Assembly: GCA_035578175.1 (NCBI GenBank)
Contig: JAQMRL010000021.1
Span: 5,796,038 to 5,860,037, forward strand
DNA from: Catonia carolina
Taxonomy: Eukaryota; Arthropoda; Insecta; Hemiptera; Achilidae
Length of the DNA stretch: 64,000 bases
Direction: 5' to 3'
The position numbers and the translations under genes were made by a program. This document shows positions 33,925-46,017 of the stretch, piece after piece (the first letter of the stretch is position 1; the number at the start of each line of letters is the position of its first letter). The notes beneath the pieces were generated by a model that had not been told where the DNA came from, ran no database searches, and saw only the letters and a program-made list of their open reading frames with translations.

Positions 33925-34877
33925 TATACTGTACGCGCGCCAGCTCATGATCTCTGTCGCTTGGGGAAGTGGGGCGGGTGGCGTAATAGAATGTGACTAA
34001 TATATTCGTCTTATCGTGCAGTACAAAAACATTTAGTCATCGTGTAAATATTATTATTATGTCTATGTATTAATTTTATTATAGGCCTACTTATTATTGC
34101 TTTTCGCAACGGATACACGTGTCACAATATACAGTTGTATATTTGTGCTTGTGCGTCTCGGATGTGTTAATCATTAATCATGATTTTTGATCGCTAAAGT
34201 GATTTTTCTTTTGAAATTTAAAGTTTGTTAACGTGCCAAAAGTTATTTGTTTTGTGTTAGGTAAATTTCAACGTGTATTTTTCATATCTTTTGTTTTATT
34301 TTAATATGTCTTTTCGGAAAAATAAAGCGGTAATTCATTCTGAAGGGCGACAAATTATTGCAACAGTTATAAAAAGTTGTTATGAGGAATTACGTAAAGA
34401 AGCGTACCTGCATCCCGTTAAAAAGGCTACCACAACGGCAGCACACTATTGTGGCGTGTCGGAACCGACTATTAGATGGATACGGAAAGAAAATAGAACG
34501 CTTTTAGAATAAGGTTCGGACCTGAGAAACATAGAAAAACAAGACCTGATCACTCTGTAGTGAATGTGGATGATTTCGATAGATGTGTAATCAGAAGAAT
34601 AATTTAGGACTTTTATGCCAACGCAAAGAGAACACCTACCGTAATTCCTGAGGACTGCCTGACTCAAACTGTAAATAATTACTAAATATTAATAAATACA
34701 ATGAAAGAAAAGTAAAAGAGTTACTATATTATAGAATAAATTGAAAAAATAAAACAAAAGGTTACTTTATAATGACAAGAACATTATGATAAATGTTTTT
34801 TTTATGAATAGTATAATCTTTCACTGCATGCCGTAACAGAAATTCCTCACACGGATCACGAGCTGACGCGCTTATAG
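33925..34877 (+). mobile_element. Element C, copy 3
   Basis: Plus-strand copy head to head with copy 2, about 20 bp apart. It retains more of the transposase than the other two copies. Right end GACGCGCTTATAG at 34877. Confidence 0.85.
34306..34683 (+). pseudogene. Tc1-like transposase of element C, internally deleted
   Basis: Starts MSFRKNKAVIHSEGRQII at 34306. The helix-turn-helix part includes A-A-H-Y-C-G-V-S-E-P-T-I-R-W-I. A stop at 34510 is followed in another frame by N-V-D-D-F-D-R-C-V-I-R-R-I-I and D-F-Y, the linker motif typical of insect DDE endonuclease transposases of this type. The sequence then jumps to a short C-terminus (P-E-D-C-L-T-Q-T-V), so the catalytic core is deleted. 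Non-functional. Confidence 0.62.
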
Positions 34878-34884
34878 TATATAT

Positions 34885-35133
34885 TTGGTCTTTCAATAAC
34901 AATATTATAACCTATAAACATACAATCAGCTGATTATTTATTATAAAGTATTGCATGTTAACGCGCTCTATAATCGATGTGTTCAGTTAGAGATGCAAGA
35001 CACTACTGTGAACTATTGCGGCTCTTATACGCATGCGCGCGTAATGTTTGGTTCTATCTATTTGGAAAAAGATGATACTCGCTGTACAATTTTCGGTTCT
35101 TATTATCGTCACTAACGGTATCGTCTTTCAATG
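34885..35133. other. Unassigned stretch
   Basis: No repeat or gene recognised. Confidence 0.5.
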
Positions 35134-35557
35134 ATAATACTATGTTGTTGTGGTTAGGTGATGAGCCCCTTTAGGCTGGTTTGACCCTGTAGAGGTTTTA
35201 CTAAGTAAAACGAGGAGTGAGGTGGTTTACCAGTGCCACAACTCACTCAGTGGAAAAGTACGGTTATCAGCATGCCGGGCCTCTGAAAATCACATATTTT
35301 CCACTCTGCAATGACACCTTCACTTCATTCACCATAGGGTCCAACTGTAGCTATAATGAAATTCATTACTTTCAGACGAGATAACTCTGATTAGTGTCAC
35401 AGTACACCTCTACCTCTTCTGTCCTTAAATGATTCAGTAATTTAATTGGCTGACCATGTGATAAGAAACACAACTATTTATTTTAGCCCTGCAACGAACA
35501 GATTGGGCGTAAATAATTTGACACTCCACCTGTCTGCTCTGGGCAGCATAATACTAT
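35134..35557 (+). repeat. SINE-1 copy with target duplication
   Basis: Body 35144-35547 flanked by ATAATACTAT at 35134-35143 and 35548-35557. Several substitutions in the first 40 bp. Confidence 0.9.
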
Positions 35558-35568
35558 CATCATCATCA

Positions 35569-35892
35569 TCACCCAAACACGGATAGGCCTAAAGCCTGTT
35601 CCGGCACCCATCTTCGTAGCGGTCTTCCTCTATCACGTCTACCCCGTGGGGCATAACTTAATATTTGGACTGGTAGTCTTTCCTCTCGCATTCTATTCAC
35701 ATGTTCGCACCACCAGGAATTGTAGCGCGCAATGCCGTCTAATAGTGGTTGGACCTGTAATTCTGCTCGAATACTTTCATTACGTTTCATGTCCAGTCTA
35801 TTATAGCCTGCCGTCGCCCTTAAAAACTTCATTTCTGCACTTTGTATTAGAGATCTCTCTCGTTGCGTCACTCGTGCTGTTTTTAAAATCAT
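35569..35892 (-). pseudogene. LINE ORF2 C-terminal region
   Basis: Minus strand: A-E-M-K-F-L-R-A-T-A-G-Y, then I-R-A-E-L-Q-V-Q-P-L-L, then E-H-V-N-R-M-R-E-E-R-L-P and G-R-R-D-R-G-R-P-L-R-R-W. This order is the post-reverse-transcriptase tail of many arthropod non-LTR retrotransposons. The usual GHVxRM has become EHVNRM. 5' truncated; no RT motifs remain. Confidence 0.75.
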
Positions 35893-36372
35893 AGATTCCT
35901 GTAAAAGCGATCATTTTTTCGCCATAATCGAATCCGGATTGTCGACGTCCAGATTATTGACGCTCTACTGTATGCAATTTATTAAGGTAGGTCATACAAA
36001 AATAAAATCCACAATAAACATTAATAAAAAAATATATCAACACTTTCGTGTTAGATAAAACATAAAAATACGAGTAGAATAATAATTGTTTTGTTTAGGC
36101 GACTGGCGTTCTTATCATTATTAGGGATGGAAATAAGACGTCCGACATGAAAAGGTAAAAGATAAAAGAGTAGGGTAGTTTTAAAAGTGCACCCCCATAA
36201 CCGTCGTCAACAACAACAACAACTATCACAGACTCGTGTCAAAAGTTTATTTTGGAACTGGGTCACCTGAGGAGGTACCAGGTACCACGATACATTTTCT
36301 GTCCACTTCCCACTCTTCAATACAATCAAAATAAACACTCAATATTGGTTACTGTTTATAAATAACACATAC
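35893..36372. other. Unassigned stretch
   Basis: No recognised repeat or gene; a short (CAA)n occurs near 36212. Confidence 0.5.
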
Positions 36373-36785
36373 ATTTCAACATTGTGTTTAGGTCATCAGC
36401 CGAAAAGCTGGTTTGAACCTCTAGAGGCTTTACTAAGTAAAACGAGGAGTCAGGTGGTTTACCATTGCCTTCCTCACTGAGTGGAAAAGTATGCTTATCA
36501 GCATGCCGGGCCCTCTGAAAAGCACATATTTTCCACTCCGCAAATGACACCTTCACTTCATTCATCACAGGGTCTGGCTGTATAATGAAATTCATTACTT
36601 TCAGACAAGATAACTGTGATTAGTGTCTTTTACACCTCTACCTCTTCTGTTCTTAAATGATTCAGTCATTTAATTGGGTGACCATGCGATAAGAAACAGA
36701 ACTATTTATTTTAGCCCTGCAACTAACAGATTGGGTGTAAATAATTTGACACTCCACCTGTCTGTTATGGGCAGATTTCAACATT
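36373..36785 (+). repeat. SINE-1 copy with target duplication
   Basis: Body 36384-36774, flanked by ATTTCAACATT at 36373-36383 and 36775-36785. Confidence 0.93.
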
Positions 36786-36930
36786 ATCGTTGTCAAATAT
36801 TTTTCATAATTTTTCTTCTTCACTTTCTCGCGATCACATCAATAATGTATTTATTAGTTGTTAAGTACAGCGATGGTCCGGAAAAGTTTAATATTTGTAT
36901 TTTTAACCCCTCAAGCCAATAGTTTATTTT

Positions 36931-37049
36931 ACTTTCTCTTGTCTATATGAATATATAGGAAGGAAAGTATTGTTTTCTTGTCGATTTTAAGAAATCCACT
37001 GTTCACCAGACCTACACGTTTTCAGACCGCCTGAACCCAAAAAAACATG

Positions 37050-37090
<41 letters not shown>

Positions 37091-37826
37091 CAGAATATCT
37101 CAAGAACGGAACATCGTACGAAATCGAAACTTAAACTTAAGTTACAAACCACTACCGACCCCATTTTTCCAATTTACATCAAAATCGGTCAACTGGAAGT
37201 ACTAGTTTATTCGTGTAATTTTTCACTTTTTTGTGATTTTCTCAAAAACTGGTCCTACGATTTTTTTTTAAAATCTCCTGGTTTACTAAATTTTTTATTC
37301 TCTACAAGATAGGGTAGGCGTCATGTGTGCTGAAATTCTCGGTGAGGCTGTTTTCACGTAAAAACATAGTTTTTTTAAGATTACGGCTTTAATATGCAAT
37401 TTAGAGCAAATATTTATATAAGAAAAGTTGTAGAGAATTTAAAATTCTACAACTGTTATTTCAAACATTTTTTTTTGTATAACGCTTAGTTTAGCAGTAA
37501 TTAGCGATTTTCTGTTTTTTTCTCACGAAAACGTGTGAAAAATCGGTTTTTTAAGATTTCAGCCTTAGTATGCATTGTATGACAAAAATTTGTATAATTA
37601 AACTTATAAAAAATTAAAAATCTACAACTTTTATATAAAGCATTTTTCTCTACAGAGCCTAGTTTAGTGTGAAAGAGTGATTTTCCGTATTTTTAAGCCA
37701 AACTGAGGTTGATTTTCATTTTGCGTCTTTCACTCATGATTAAAATTAGGTTATATTTATTGTGGTTAGTTTTTTGTTTATTTCTTATGTTTTATTACTA
37801 ATGTTAAATTATATTTTAATTATAAT
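36931..37826 (+). mobile_element. W element, 3' end lost
   Basis: Plus-strand copy with normal 5' end and (GT)n. It stops about 60 bp before the 3' stem-loop and is followed by an inverted W fragment. Confidence 0.88.
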
Positions 37827-37845
37827 ACGGTATAATTATATTACG

Positions 37846-38112
37846 GGTCCGGTAAGGGTATGTAACTTAAGTTTCAAGTTTCAAGTTCGTACGACGTTCC
37901 GTTCTTGATATATTTTGTATACACACACACACACACACACACACGCACGCACACACACACACACACACACAGACCGATCGTTTAAAAACATGTTTTTTGG
38001 GTTCAGGAGGTCTGAAAACGTATAGATCCGGTGAAAACTCGATTTCGAAAAATTTACATGAAAACAATACTTTCCTTCCTATATATTCATATAGGCAAGA
38101 GAAAGTAATAAT
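37846..38112 (-). mobile_element. W element, 5' quarter only
   Basis: Minus-strand fragment from GGGTCCGGTAAGGG to the intact 5' end GGCAAGAGAAAGTAA. Confidence 0.88.
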
Positions 38113-38400
38113 CGTGGAAGCCGTTTTTGAAAAAATCGCAAAAAGTGAAAAACTACTACTTCAGGTTGACCGATTTTTTTGAAAATGTTATGTCGAGTCC
38201 TCTAGTGGTACCTAAGTGAAGTTTCAAGTTCGTACAATGTTCTGTTCTTGACATAATTTGTTCACACACACACACACAAATTGCTAAAAACATGGTATTT
38301 GGGTCCAGCGGGTCTTGAAAACTTGTATATCCGGTGAAGAGTGTATTTGTTAAAATCGACATGAAAACAATACTTTCCTTCCTATACTGTATATTCATAC

Positions 38401-40275
38401 TACCGGGTCCCGCGTGGCTTCGCCCACGCAAACGTAAATAAAGAATCGGCAGTTTAAGTATACTCTCTGTATTTTTTATGGGAAGGTATTTTTGCGAATT
38501 CTACCATTTAAAATAAAAATTTTGCAAAATCCTTTCTTAGCGACAGCTTTCCTTTCTTAGAAAACTTAAGTTGATCTATAAATCAGGACATCTCTTTTTA
38601 TAAAATAGATAGCGACCCGTCGTGGCTTCGCCCATGCAATTTTAAGGCTATGATTCTGTATTTTAATTTGCTAATAACTTAAGTCACAAATATATATTTT
38701 TTTTTTTTGGAATTACGTATAAAGAACAATTCACACACATCAGTCACATCACCGTTCCGAAAAGGAACCGGCACGGCCACTCGAAGTCAAAAATGATGAC
38801 AGTATTCACACACGTACGTCAGTTTTCCTTCCGTCAAACTCCATTCTCATTTTACATAAAGACAAACTCGTCCGTAAACAAAATATCGTCGAGAAAAAAT
38901 ATCGTTTTGACGGTTCGGTGACGGCGACAAGACTGACGCGCCGAATTCGGGACGGTGCCGATGCTCAGTGTAGACGATGTCATTAATTTTCAAGAAAAAA
39001 TATTTTTCTGTGACTGACACTTCTCGGAATGACGGAACTAAGACGTCGCGTGGACGGATGTGTGTGAATCGACTCTTATGGTGAAAAAATGAAAAAGAGA
39101 AGGATTATAATAGTATACTGCCTGAATTTACATAAATACCTGTTGTTTTATTTTAATTTAAGTTAGATTTAAGAAAATAACTTTACCGTATGCATTTTAC
39201 TGAATTGGTTGAGACACATTTTTTTTAAATTAAATTTTAATTGTTCGGTTGCAAAAAATCTTTTTTACAATGTCAGTCAAATACATTATGTGGTCTAAGC
39301 AATGAGATTCTTATCTTGAATAATAAGTAATAATAATTATTATAAAGCATAAAAAACATATCACTTATTATACTAATTACGACAATTCTGGAATTAATTC
39401 TGGTTAAAATGTAAATCCAGTGTTAGGTCAAAAGATCAAACACTACGTACAGTAGAACATCCGGAGTGACAAAAGTAAAACACAGATTAAAATCGTTGTT
39501 AAAGTCAATTCAACTTCTGGGAAAATAGCTATAGTTTCGTAATTGATCAACTATTTACGAACGATAAGAATGCGATTAAGAATAAAATGCGAGTTTTAAC
39601 ATCCGGTGTAGACCGGATGTTACTGTTTTTAACGAATCTTGTAAATATAAGTATAGGCTACCTATGTGTATTTCTTATGGGACGAAATTTTTGCGATTTC
39701 TACTCTTTAAAATCAAAATTTTGCAAAATCCTTTATTTAGGATTTTACATATTAGATTTGCAATCAAATTTATTTAATCAATAAAACGGAAATAATTGAA
39801 AATTTTTATAAAAATCATTTAATTTTGAATATGTAAATTTGTAATTTTTTGTTTTGGTGGTTAGGCCTACTATTCGTAATAAAATTGATGATTAATCAAT
39901 AAAATGTAAATTTTAATTTGTAATTTTTGTAAAGAGAAAAAGAGGCTACGACGTGCCGCAGGCCTAGAGATGCAGTACTGGTATGCTATGGAATATGCCA
40001 ATGGAGGGGGCAAATGTGTGGCGGACGGAGAACCAGCCACTTCATGAGCGTAGCGCTTCGCGTTAATCCCTCATCCTCGCATCAGTAGGGGGGAACTTTT
40101 TGCTATTTCTTCCCTTTAAAATCAAAATTTTGCAAAATCCTTTCTTAGTGCTCGCTTACACAACATAAGAAAGCTAACTTCCAAATTTCAAGTCTGTAGC
40201 GTCAGTAGTTTCGGCTGTGCGTTGATCTATAAATGAATCAACCAGGACATGGTTGTCCTTTTATATAATAGCAGA
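38401..40275. repeat. Repeat G block
   Basis: Four related pieces: 38403-38615, 38619-38690, about 39660-39765 and 40085-40275. Shared motifs are GTGGCTTCGCCCA(C/T)GC, AATTTTGCAAAATCC and GATCTATAAAT. A MITE candidate (38725-39075) and AT-rich DNA separate them. The short GCGTGG/CCACGC hairpin at the start is conserved. Family not identified. Confidence 0.5.
38725..39075. mobile_element. Candidate MITE with CACACA ends
   Basis: Perfect 13-bp inverted pair ATTCACACACATC (38729-38741) / GATGTGTGTGAAT (39057-39069), with weaker similarity further in. The interior is more GC-rich than its surroundings, with no open frame. Confidence 0.4.
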
Positions 40276-40350
40276 TTTTATAGGCAAGAGAAAGTAATAG
40301 CCAAGTTAACACTACCGGGAAACAAACTACAGTCTTCCCTTAAATTTATT

Positions 40351-41017
40351 TAACCCTTTCACGGGCCACCAATAATTCTTATGCACTACCTAACTGGGCC
40401 ACCAATAATTTAGAAAAATGAGTGTTATGTGTTACATGTTATAATTTGTTTTGTCTTACGTGGACAGAGCTTTGAAGGTTTCTGAACGAAATAATTAATT
40501 ATTGCAAGGAAATTTCTTGTTACGTTTCTTAGAAGTCGTATAAATACCGGGCACTGGTAGATGGAATGTCTCTTTTATTCATCTTGTATAAAACACTAAT
40601 AAACTAACTAAACTGACTATGAAACTAACTAAACAAATAACAATTATAATAATAAACTTATACGCGACCGAATTTGTATAAAAACGATTAGAGATACAAA
40701 ATAACATTTACTAATGAAAAGGTTATATATAGAAGGTTACTAGACACACTGTGCACTCACCTACAGCAGGTAGAAGGGTCAGATTCTTTGCAATATAACG
40801 TCACAGTCGTAGGATTGTGAAAGGGAAAAAAATAACCCAAATATTCCCCGTCTTTTTCTGAATAAAACGATGTCTTATATTACGTAGATGTGAGACCTGT
40901 AAAGCGAGATATCCAGCGCCAAATTTAAAATGATAAAATGCGTGATATCACGTCCATGCCCGTTTAAAACACGCTTCAGACAGCGTGATATCACGTCCAT
41001 GCCCGGGAAAGGGTTAA
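40351..41017. mobile_element. piggyBac-like non-autonomous element
   Basis: 659 bp (40355-41013) between TTAA (40351-40354) and TTAA (41014-41017). Ends CCCTTTCACGGGC and the complement of CCCTTTCCCGGGC. Subterminal direct repeats: GGGCCACCAATAATT twice near the left end and GTGATATCACGTCCATGCCC twice near the right end. TTAA duplication plus CCC termini is the piggyBac signature. No transposase. Confidence 0.82.
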
Positions 41018-41024
41018 AGTCGCA

Positions 41025-41165
41025 TCATCAACATCTCGGTAATTAGCAACTATAATAACGGTGGGTTTTAACTAGTGAATACTGCAGACGCTACATCGGG
41101 AATCGAACCCAGGACACACAGAATTGTAGAATACCGCGCTACCACTACGCTACGGACGTGGTCAA
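41025..41165 (-). repeat. tRNA-derived SINE S3-like copy
   Basis: Minus-strand tRNA head: A-box GTAGCGTAGTGGTAG (41138-41153 complement), B-box GGTTCGATTCC (41099-41110 complement). The downstream body resembles the S3 body after the B-box (AACCCACCGT). Confidence 0.75.
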
Positions 41166-41210
41166 CAAGAAATTTTATTTTCGTAGAGTTTAATGTTTTC
41201 CGGTAGAAAT

Positions 41211-41231
41211 AAAAAAGGAATCATACAAAAT
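41211..41231 (+). repeat. Direct repeat V, first piece
   Basis: AAAAAAGGAATCATACAAAA, matched at 43648-43668. The rest of V copy 1 is at 42569-42708, beyond a W and a SINE-1 insertion. Confidence 0.7.
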
Positions 41232-41999
41232 AAAAATCTGGTGTGAAACACTCACACAACTTCCTCTTGCCAAAGCAAATAATTAATAATAAACCTAACA
41301 TTATTAATAAAATATTAGAAATAAAAAAAACACTAACCTCAAAAACTTAACCTTATTTTAATCATGAGTGAATGAAGCAAAATGAAAATCGAACTCAGTT
41401 TGGCTTAAAAAACGGAAAATCACACTTTCACGCTAAACTAAGCTCTGTAGAAAAACATTCTCCTAATAAAAGTTGTAGATATTTTAATTTCCTATAAATT
41501 TTATTATATACACTTTTGTCGTAAAATGCGTACTAAAGCCGAAATCTTAAAAAAATCAATTTTTCACACGTTTTCGTGAGAAAAAAACAGAAAATCGCAA
41601 ATTACCGCTAAACTAAGCGTTATACAAAAAAATGTTTGAAATAAAAGTTGTAGAATTTTAAATTCTCTACAACTTTTATTACATACATTTTTGCGGTAAA
41701 ATGCATAAAAAAGCCGCAATCTTAAAAAAACACTTTTTTACGTAAAAACAACCTCACCAAGAATTTCAGCAAACATGCCGCCTACCCTATCTTGTAAAGA
41801 ATAAAAACTAAGTAAATGAGGCGATTTTCAAAAAAATCGTAGAACCAGTTTTTGAAAAAATCGCAAAAAAGTGAAAAATTATACGAATAAACTACTTTTT
41901 CCGGTTGACCAATTTTGATGAAAATGTTCGTGTCGGGTCCGGTAGTGGTATGTAACTTAAGTTTCAAGTTCGTACGATGTTCCGTTCTTGAGATATTTG

Positions 42000-42035
<36 letters not shown>

Positions 42036-42171
42036 CAATCGCTAAAAACATGTTTTTTGGGTTCAGGGGGTCTGAAAACGTAAAGATTCGTTGAAAACTC
42101 GATTTCTTAAAATCGACATGAAAACAATACTTTCCTTCCTATATATTCATATAGGCAAGAGAAAGTAAAAA
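41232..42171 (-). mobile_element. W element (HINE-like), complete
   Basis: Complete minus-strand copy inserted in V copy 1; V copy 2 gives the empty site. (CA)n at 42000-42031. Confidence 0.92.
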
Positions 42172-42568
42172 TTTGACCGTAACAGACAGATGGAATGCCA
42201 AATTATTTACACTCAATTTGTTCGTCGCAGAGCTAAAATAAATAGTTCTGTTTCTTATCACACGGTTAGCCAATTAAATGACTGAATCATTTAAGAACAG
42301 AAGAGGTAGAGGTGTACTGTGACACTAATCACAGTTATCTCATCTGAAAGTAATGAATTTCATTATACAGCCAGACCCTGCGGTGAATGAAGTGAAGGTG
42401 TCATTTACAGAGTGGAAAATATGTGCTTTTTAGAGGGCCTAATATGCTGTTAAATGTACTTTTCCATTTAGTGAGATGTGGCCATTGGTAAACCATCTCA
42501 CTCCTCCTTTTACTTAGTAAAACCTCTACAGGTTCAAACCAGCTTTTTGGCTCATGACCTAAACAACG
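42172..42568 (-). repeat. SINE-1 copy (reverse)
   Basis: Full-length reverse copy abutting the W element. No clear target duplication. Confidence 0.88.
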
Positions 42569-42708
42569 AAATAAAAACAAATACTGACACGAAGAAAGAA
42601 TATCGGGCGAAAGAAAATTAAAACAAGACACTTTTCCAGAGATGAAAATGAGGAGGTAAGGCAAACTGGTAGATTTTATTAATAAGCCGATGATAACAAG
42701 GAAATAAA
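42569..42708 (+). repeat. Direct repeat V, copy 1 main piece
   Basis: About 140 bp from AATAAAAACAAATACTGACA to AACAAGGAAATAA, about 90% similar by eye to 43668-43801. Confidence 0.88.
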
Positions 42709-42710
42709 AA

Positions 42711-43479
42711 AAAATCTGGTGTGAAACACTCACACAACTTTCTCTTGCCAATGCAAATAATTAACAAGAAACCTAACATTAGAAATAAAACATTAAAAAT
42801 AACCAATGAACTAACCTCAAAAAACAACCTTATTTTAATCACGAGTGAAAGACACAAAATGAAAATCGATTCCAGTTTGGCTTAAAAATACGGAAAAATC
42901 ATTATTTCACGCTAAACTAGGCTCTGTAGAGAAAAATGCAAAATAAAAGTTGTAGATCTTTTAATTTCCTATAAATTTGATGATATACACTTCTGTCGTA
43001 AAATATATACAGCCGAAATCTTTAAAAAAATCGATTTTTCACACGTTTTCGTGAGAAAAATTTAGAAAATCGCTAATTACCGCTAAACTAAGCGTTATAC
43101 AAAAAAAGTTTTTGAAATAAAAGTTGTAGGATTTTAAATTCTCTACAACTTTTATTATATACATTTTTGCGCTAAAATGCATATTAAAGCCGTAATCTTA
43201 AAAAAACATTTTTTCCGTAAAAACAGCCTCACCAAGAATTTCAGCAAACATGGCGCCTACCCTATCTTGTAAAGCATAAAAAATTAAGTATATAAAGGCG
43301 ATTTTTAAAAAAATCGTAGGACCAGTTTTTGAGAAAATCGCAAAAAAGTGAAAAATTACACGAATAAACTACTACTTCCTCCGGTTGACCGATTTTGATG
43401 AAAATGTTCGTGTCGGATCCGGTAGTGGTATGTAACTTAAGTTTCAAGTTCGTACGATGTTCCGTTCTTGAGATATTTT

Positions 43480-43524
<45 letters not shown>

Positions 43525-43646
43525 GACCAATCGCTAAAAACATGTTTTTTGGATTCAGGGGGTCTGAAAACGTGTAGATCCGGTGAAAACTCGATTCTTA
43601 AAATCGACATTAAAACAATACTTTCCATCCTATATATTCAGGAAGT
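42711..43646 (-). mobile_element. W element between two V repeats
   Basis: Near-complete minus-strand copy. Its 5' hairpin is damaged: ATATAGGCAAGAG is lost, leaving TATATTCAGGAAGTAAAA. (CA)n at 43482-43522. Confidence 0.9.
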
Positions 43647-43647
43647 A

Positions 43648-43801
43648 AAAAAGGAATCATAAAAGAAAAATAAATACTGACACGAAGCAAGAATATCGGG
43701 CGAAAGAAAATTAAAACAAGACACTTCTGCAGAGATGAAAATGAAGAGGTAAGACGAACTGGTAGATTTTATGAGTAAGCCGAGGATAACAACGAAATAA
43801 G
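43648..43801 (+). repeat. Direct repeat V, copy 2
   Basis: Uninterrupted V copy lacking both the W and the SINE-1 that split copy 1. Confidence 0.88.
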
Positions 43802-44163
43802 AAAACAACCCTAGTAAAATATAAGCGAGGCGGAAACGTATCTCGGTTAAATTTAACTTGGGAAATATACAAGGGGGTGTAAATGGCACAATCAAATTTA
43901 ACTTTCTCACATCAACTTTATCTAACAGTATAATATTCTTTGCCATTTCTTTATCTATCTAGTGTGTGTGTTAGACTAATGCAGGCGTCGACACAGTAAG
44001 CTGTCGACTTAGCAATGGCGTTGTCAGCGTGCTATCTTAACCGTTTATAAATAAATATTGCCCTTGCTACATAACATTCCCGTCTGTTTCAAACTTATTT
44101 TCACATTTTATCTTTTCATCTGACATTTCACTTTTTAATTCAAAGCTAAACTATTTATTTATT
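43802..44163. other. Unassigned stretch
   Basis: No gene or repeat recognised. Confidence 0.5.
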
Positions 44164-45092
44164 AAAAAATCTGGTGTGAAACACTCACACGACTTTCCCT
44201 TGCCAATGCAAATAATTAACAATAAAACGTAACATTCGTCATAAAAACATTAGAAATAAACAAAAAACTAACCTCAAAAAACATAACCTTATTTTAATCA
44301 TGAGTGAAAGACGCAAAATGAAAATCGACCTTAGTTTGGATTAAAAATACGGAAAATCACTCTTTCATGGTAAACTAGGCTTCATGCTAAACTAGGCTCT
44401 GTAGAGAAAAATGCTTTAAATAAAAGTTATAGAGCTTTTAATTTACTATAAATTTGATTATATAAACTACCGTCGTAAAATGCATATTAAAGCCGAAATC
44501 TTAAAAAAATTGATTTTTCTCACGTTTTCATGAGAAAAAAAAAACAAAAAAATCGCTAATTACCGCTAAACTAAGCGTTATACAAAAAAATGTTTGAAAT
44601 AAAAGTTGTAGGATTTTAAATTCTCTATAATTTTTTGCGCTAAAATGCATATTAAAGCCGTAATTTAAAAAAAAAACAATTTTTTTTTACGTGAAAACAG
44701 CCTCACCAACAATTTCAGCAAACATGGCGACTACCCTATCATCTTATAGAGCATAAAAAATTTAGTAAACCAGGCGATTTTTAAAAAAAATCGTAGGACC
44801 AGTTTTTGAGAAAATCGTAAAAAAGTGAAAAATGATACGAATAAACTAAGTACTGATGAAAATGTTCGTGTCGGGTCCGGTAGTGGTATGTAACTTAAGT
44901 TTTAAGTTTCGAGCTCGTACGATGTTCCGTTCTTGAGATATTCTGTTCACACACACCAATCGCTAAAAACATGTTTTTTGGGTTCAGGGGGTCTGAAAAC
45001 GTATAGATCCGGTGAAAACTCGATTTCGAAAAATCGACATGAAAACAGTACTTTCCTTCCTATATATTCATATACGCAAGAGAAAGTAAAAA
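44164..45092 (-). mobile_element. W element (HINE-like), complete
   Basis: Complete minus-strand copy with almost no microsatellite (CACACACACC only). A short internal duplication (TTCATG(G/C)TAAACTAGGC twice) occurs near 44370. Confidence 0.92.
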
Positions 45093-45130
45093 TTTAACAA
45101 TTATTTTAATGCTAATAACAATTTATAACA

Positions 45131-46017
45131 ATGCATGAAACACTCACACGACTTTCTCCTGTCAATGTAAATAATAATAATATAACCTATGTTAAATCAT
45201 GAGTGAATAACGCAACATAAATACCAACCTCTGTAGAACTTAAAAACATGGAAAATCACTAATTATAGCCAAACTGCAGAAAAAATGTTGAAAAAAGAAA
45301 CTTTCTTTAATGGGTTCAAAATTAAATTCTTTACAAGTTTTGTTTAAAAAGTTTTCATGTTGGTCACCTATTTAACAAAGTTAAAAATATGTAAAAAAAA
45401 TCCTATTATTTTACCAATTTTGATGGGAAAAATACAGAAAATCACTAACTGACGCCAAACTAAAGCGTTGTAGAAAAAAGTCTGCAAGATAAAAGTTGTA
45501 GGTATTTAAATTTTCTACAACTTTAGTTGTACACTATTGCCCTCGAACGCATATTCAGGACCCCTAAAAAATTTCAGCACACATGGAACCTACCCCGTCA
45601 TGTAGAGAATAAAAATGTAGTAAACGAAGCGATTTTAAGAAAAATAGTAGAAGCCGTTTTTGAGAAAATTGCACAAATAAACTAGCCTACTACTTCCAGT
45701 AGACTGATTTTGATGAAAATTTTCATATCAGGACCCCATGTGGTACCTTACTTCAGTATTAATTTTAAACATCGTACGCTATTCCGTGTTTGAGATATTT
45801 TGTTCACACACCACACACACACACGCACGCACGAACACACACAGCCCGATTACTAATAACAAGTTTTTTTGGGTTCAAGGGGTCTGAAAACGTGTATACA
45901 GGGGAAAAGTGACATTTAGGTTACTACATCCGATTAAAACTTAAAATTTGAAAAATCGACACGAAAACAATACTTTCCTTTCCTATAGGTATATTTAAAC
46001 AGGGCAAAAGAAAGTAA
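45131..46017 (-). mobile_element. W element, old diverged subfamily
   Basis: Shares the order of blocks with W but differs at many positions. It carries TAGCCTA at 45683. Hairpin and 13-mer are altered (GGGCAAAAGAAAGT). It is joined in tandem to the next copy. Confidence 0.8.

Larger units (their letters stand above)
38118..40293 (-). mobile_element. W element, 5' part, split by repeat G block
   Basis: Diverged W fragment at 38118-38400 whose 5' hairpin is opened after TATATTCATAC. The missing tip ATAGGCAAGAGAAAGTAA is found at 40276-40293 beyond the G block. Confidence 0.65.
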
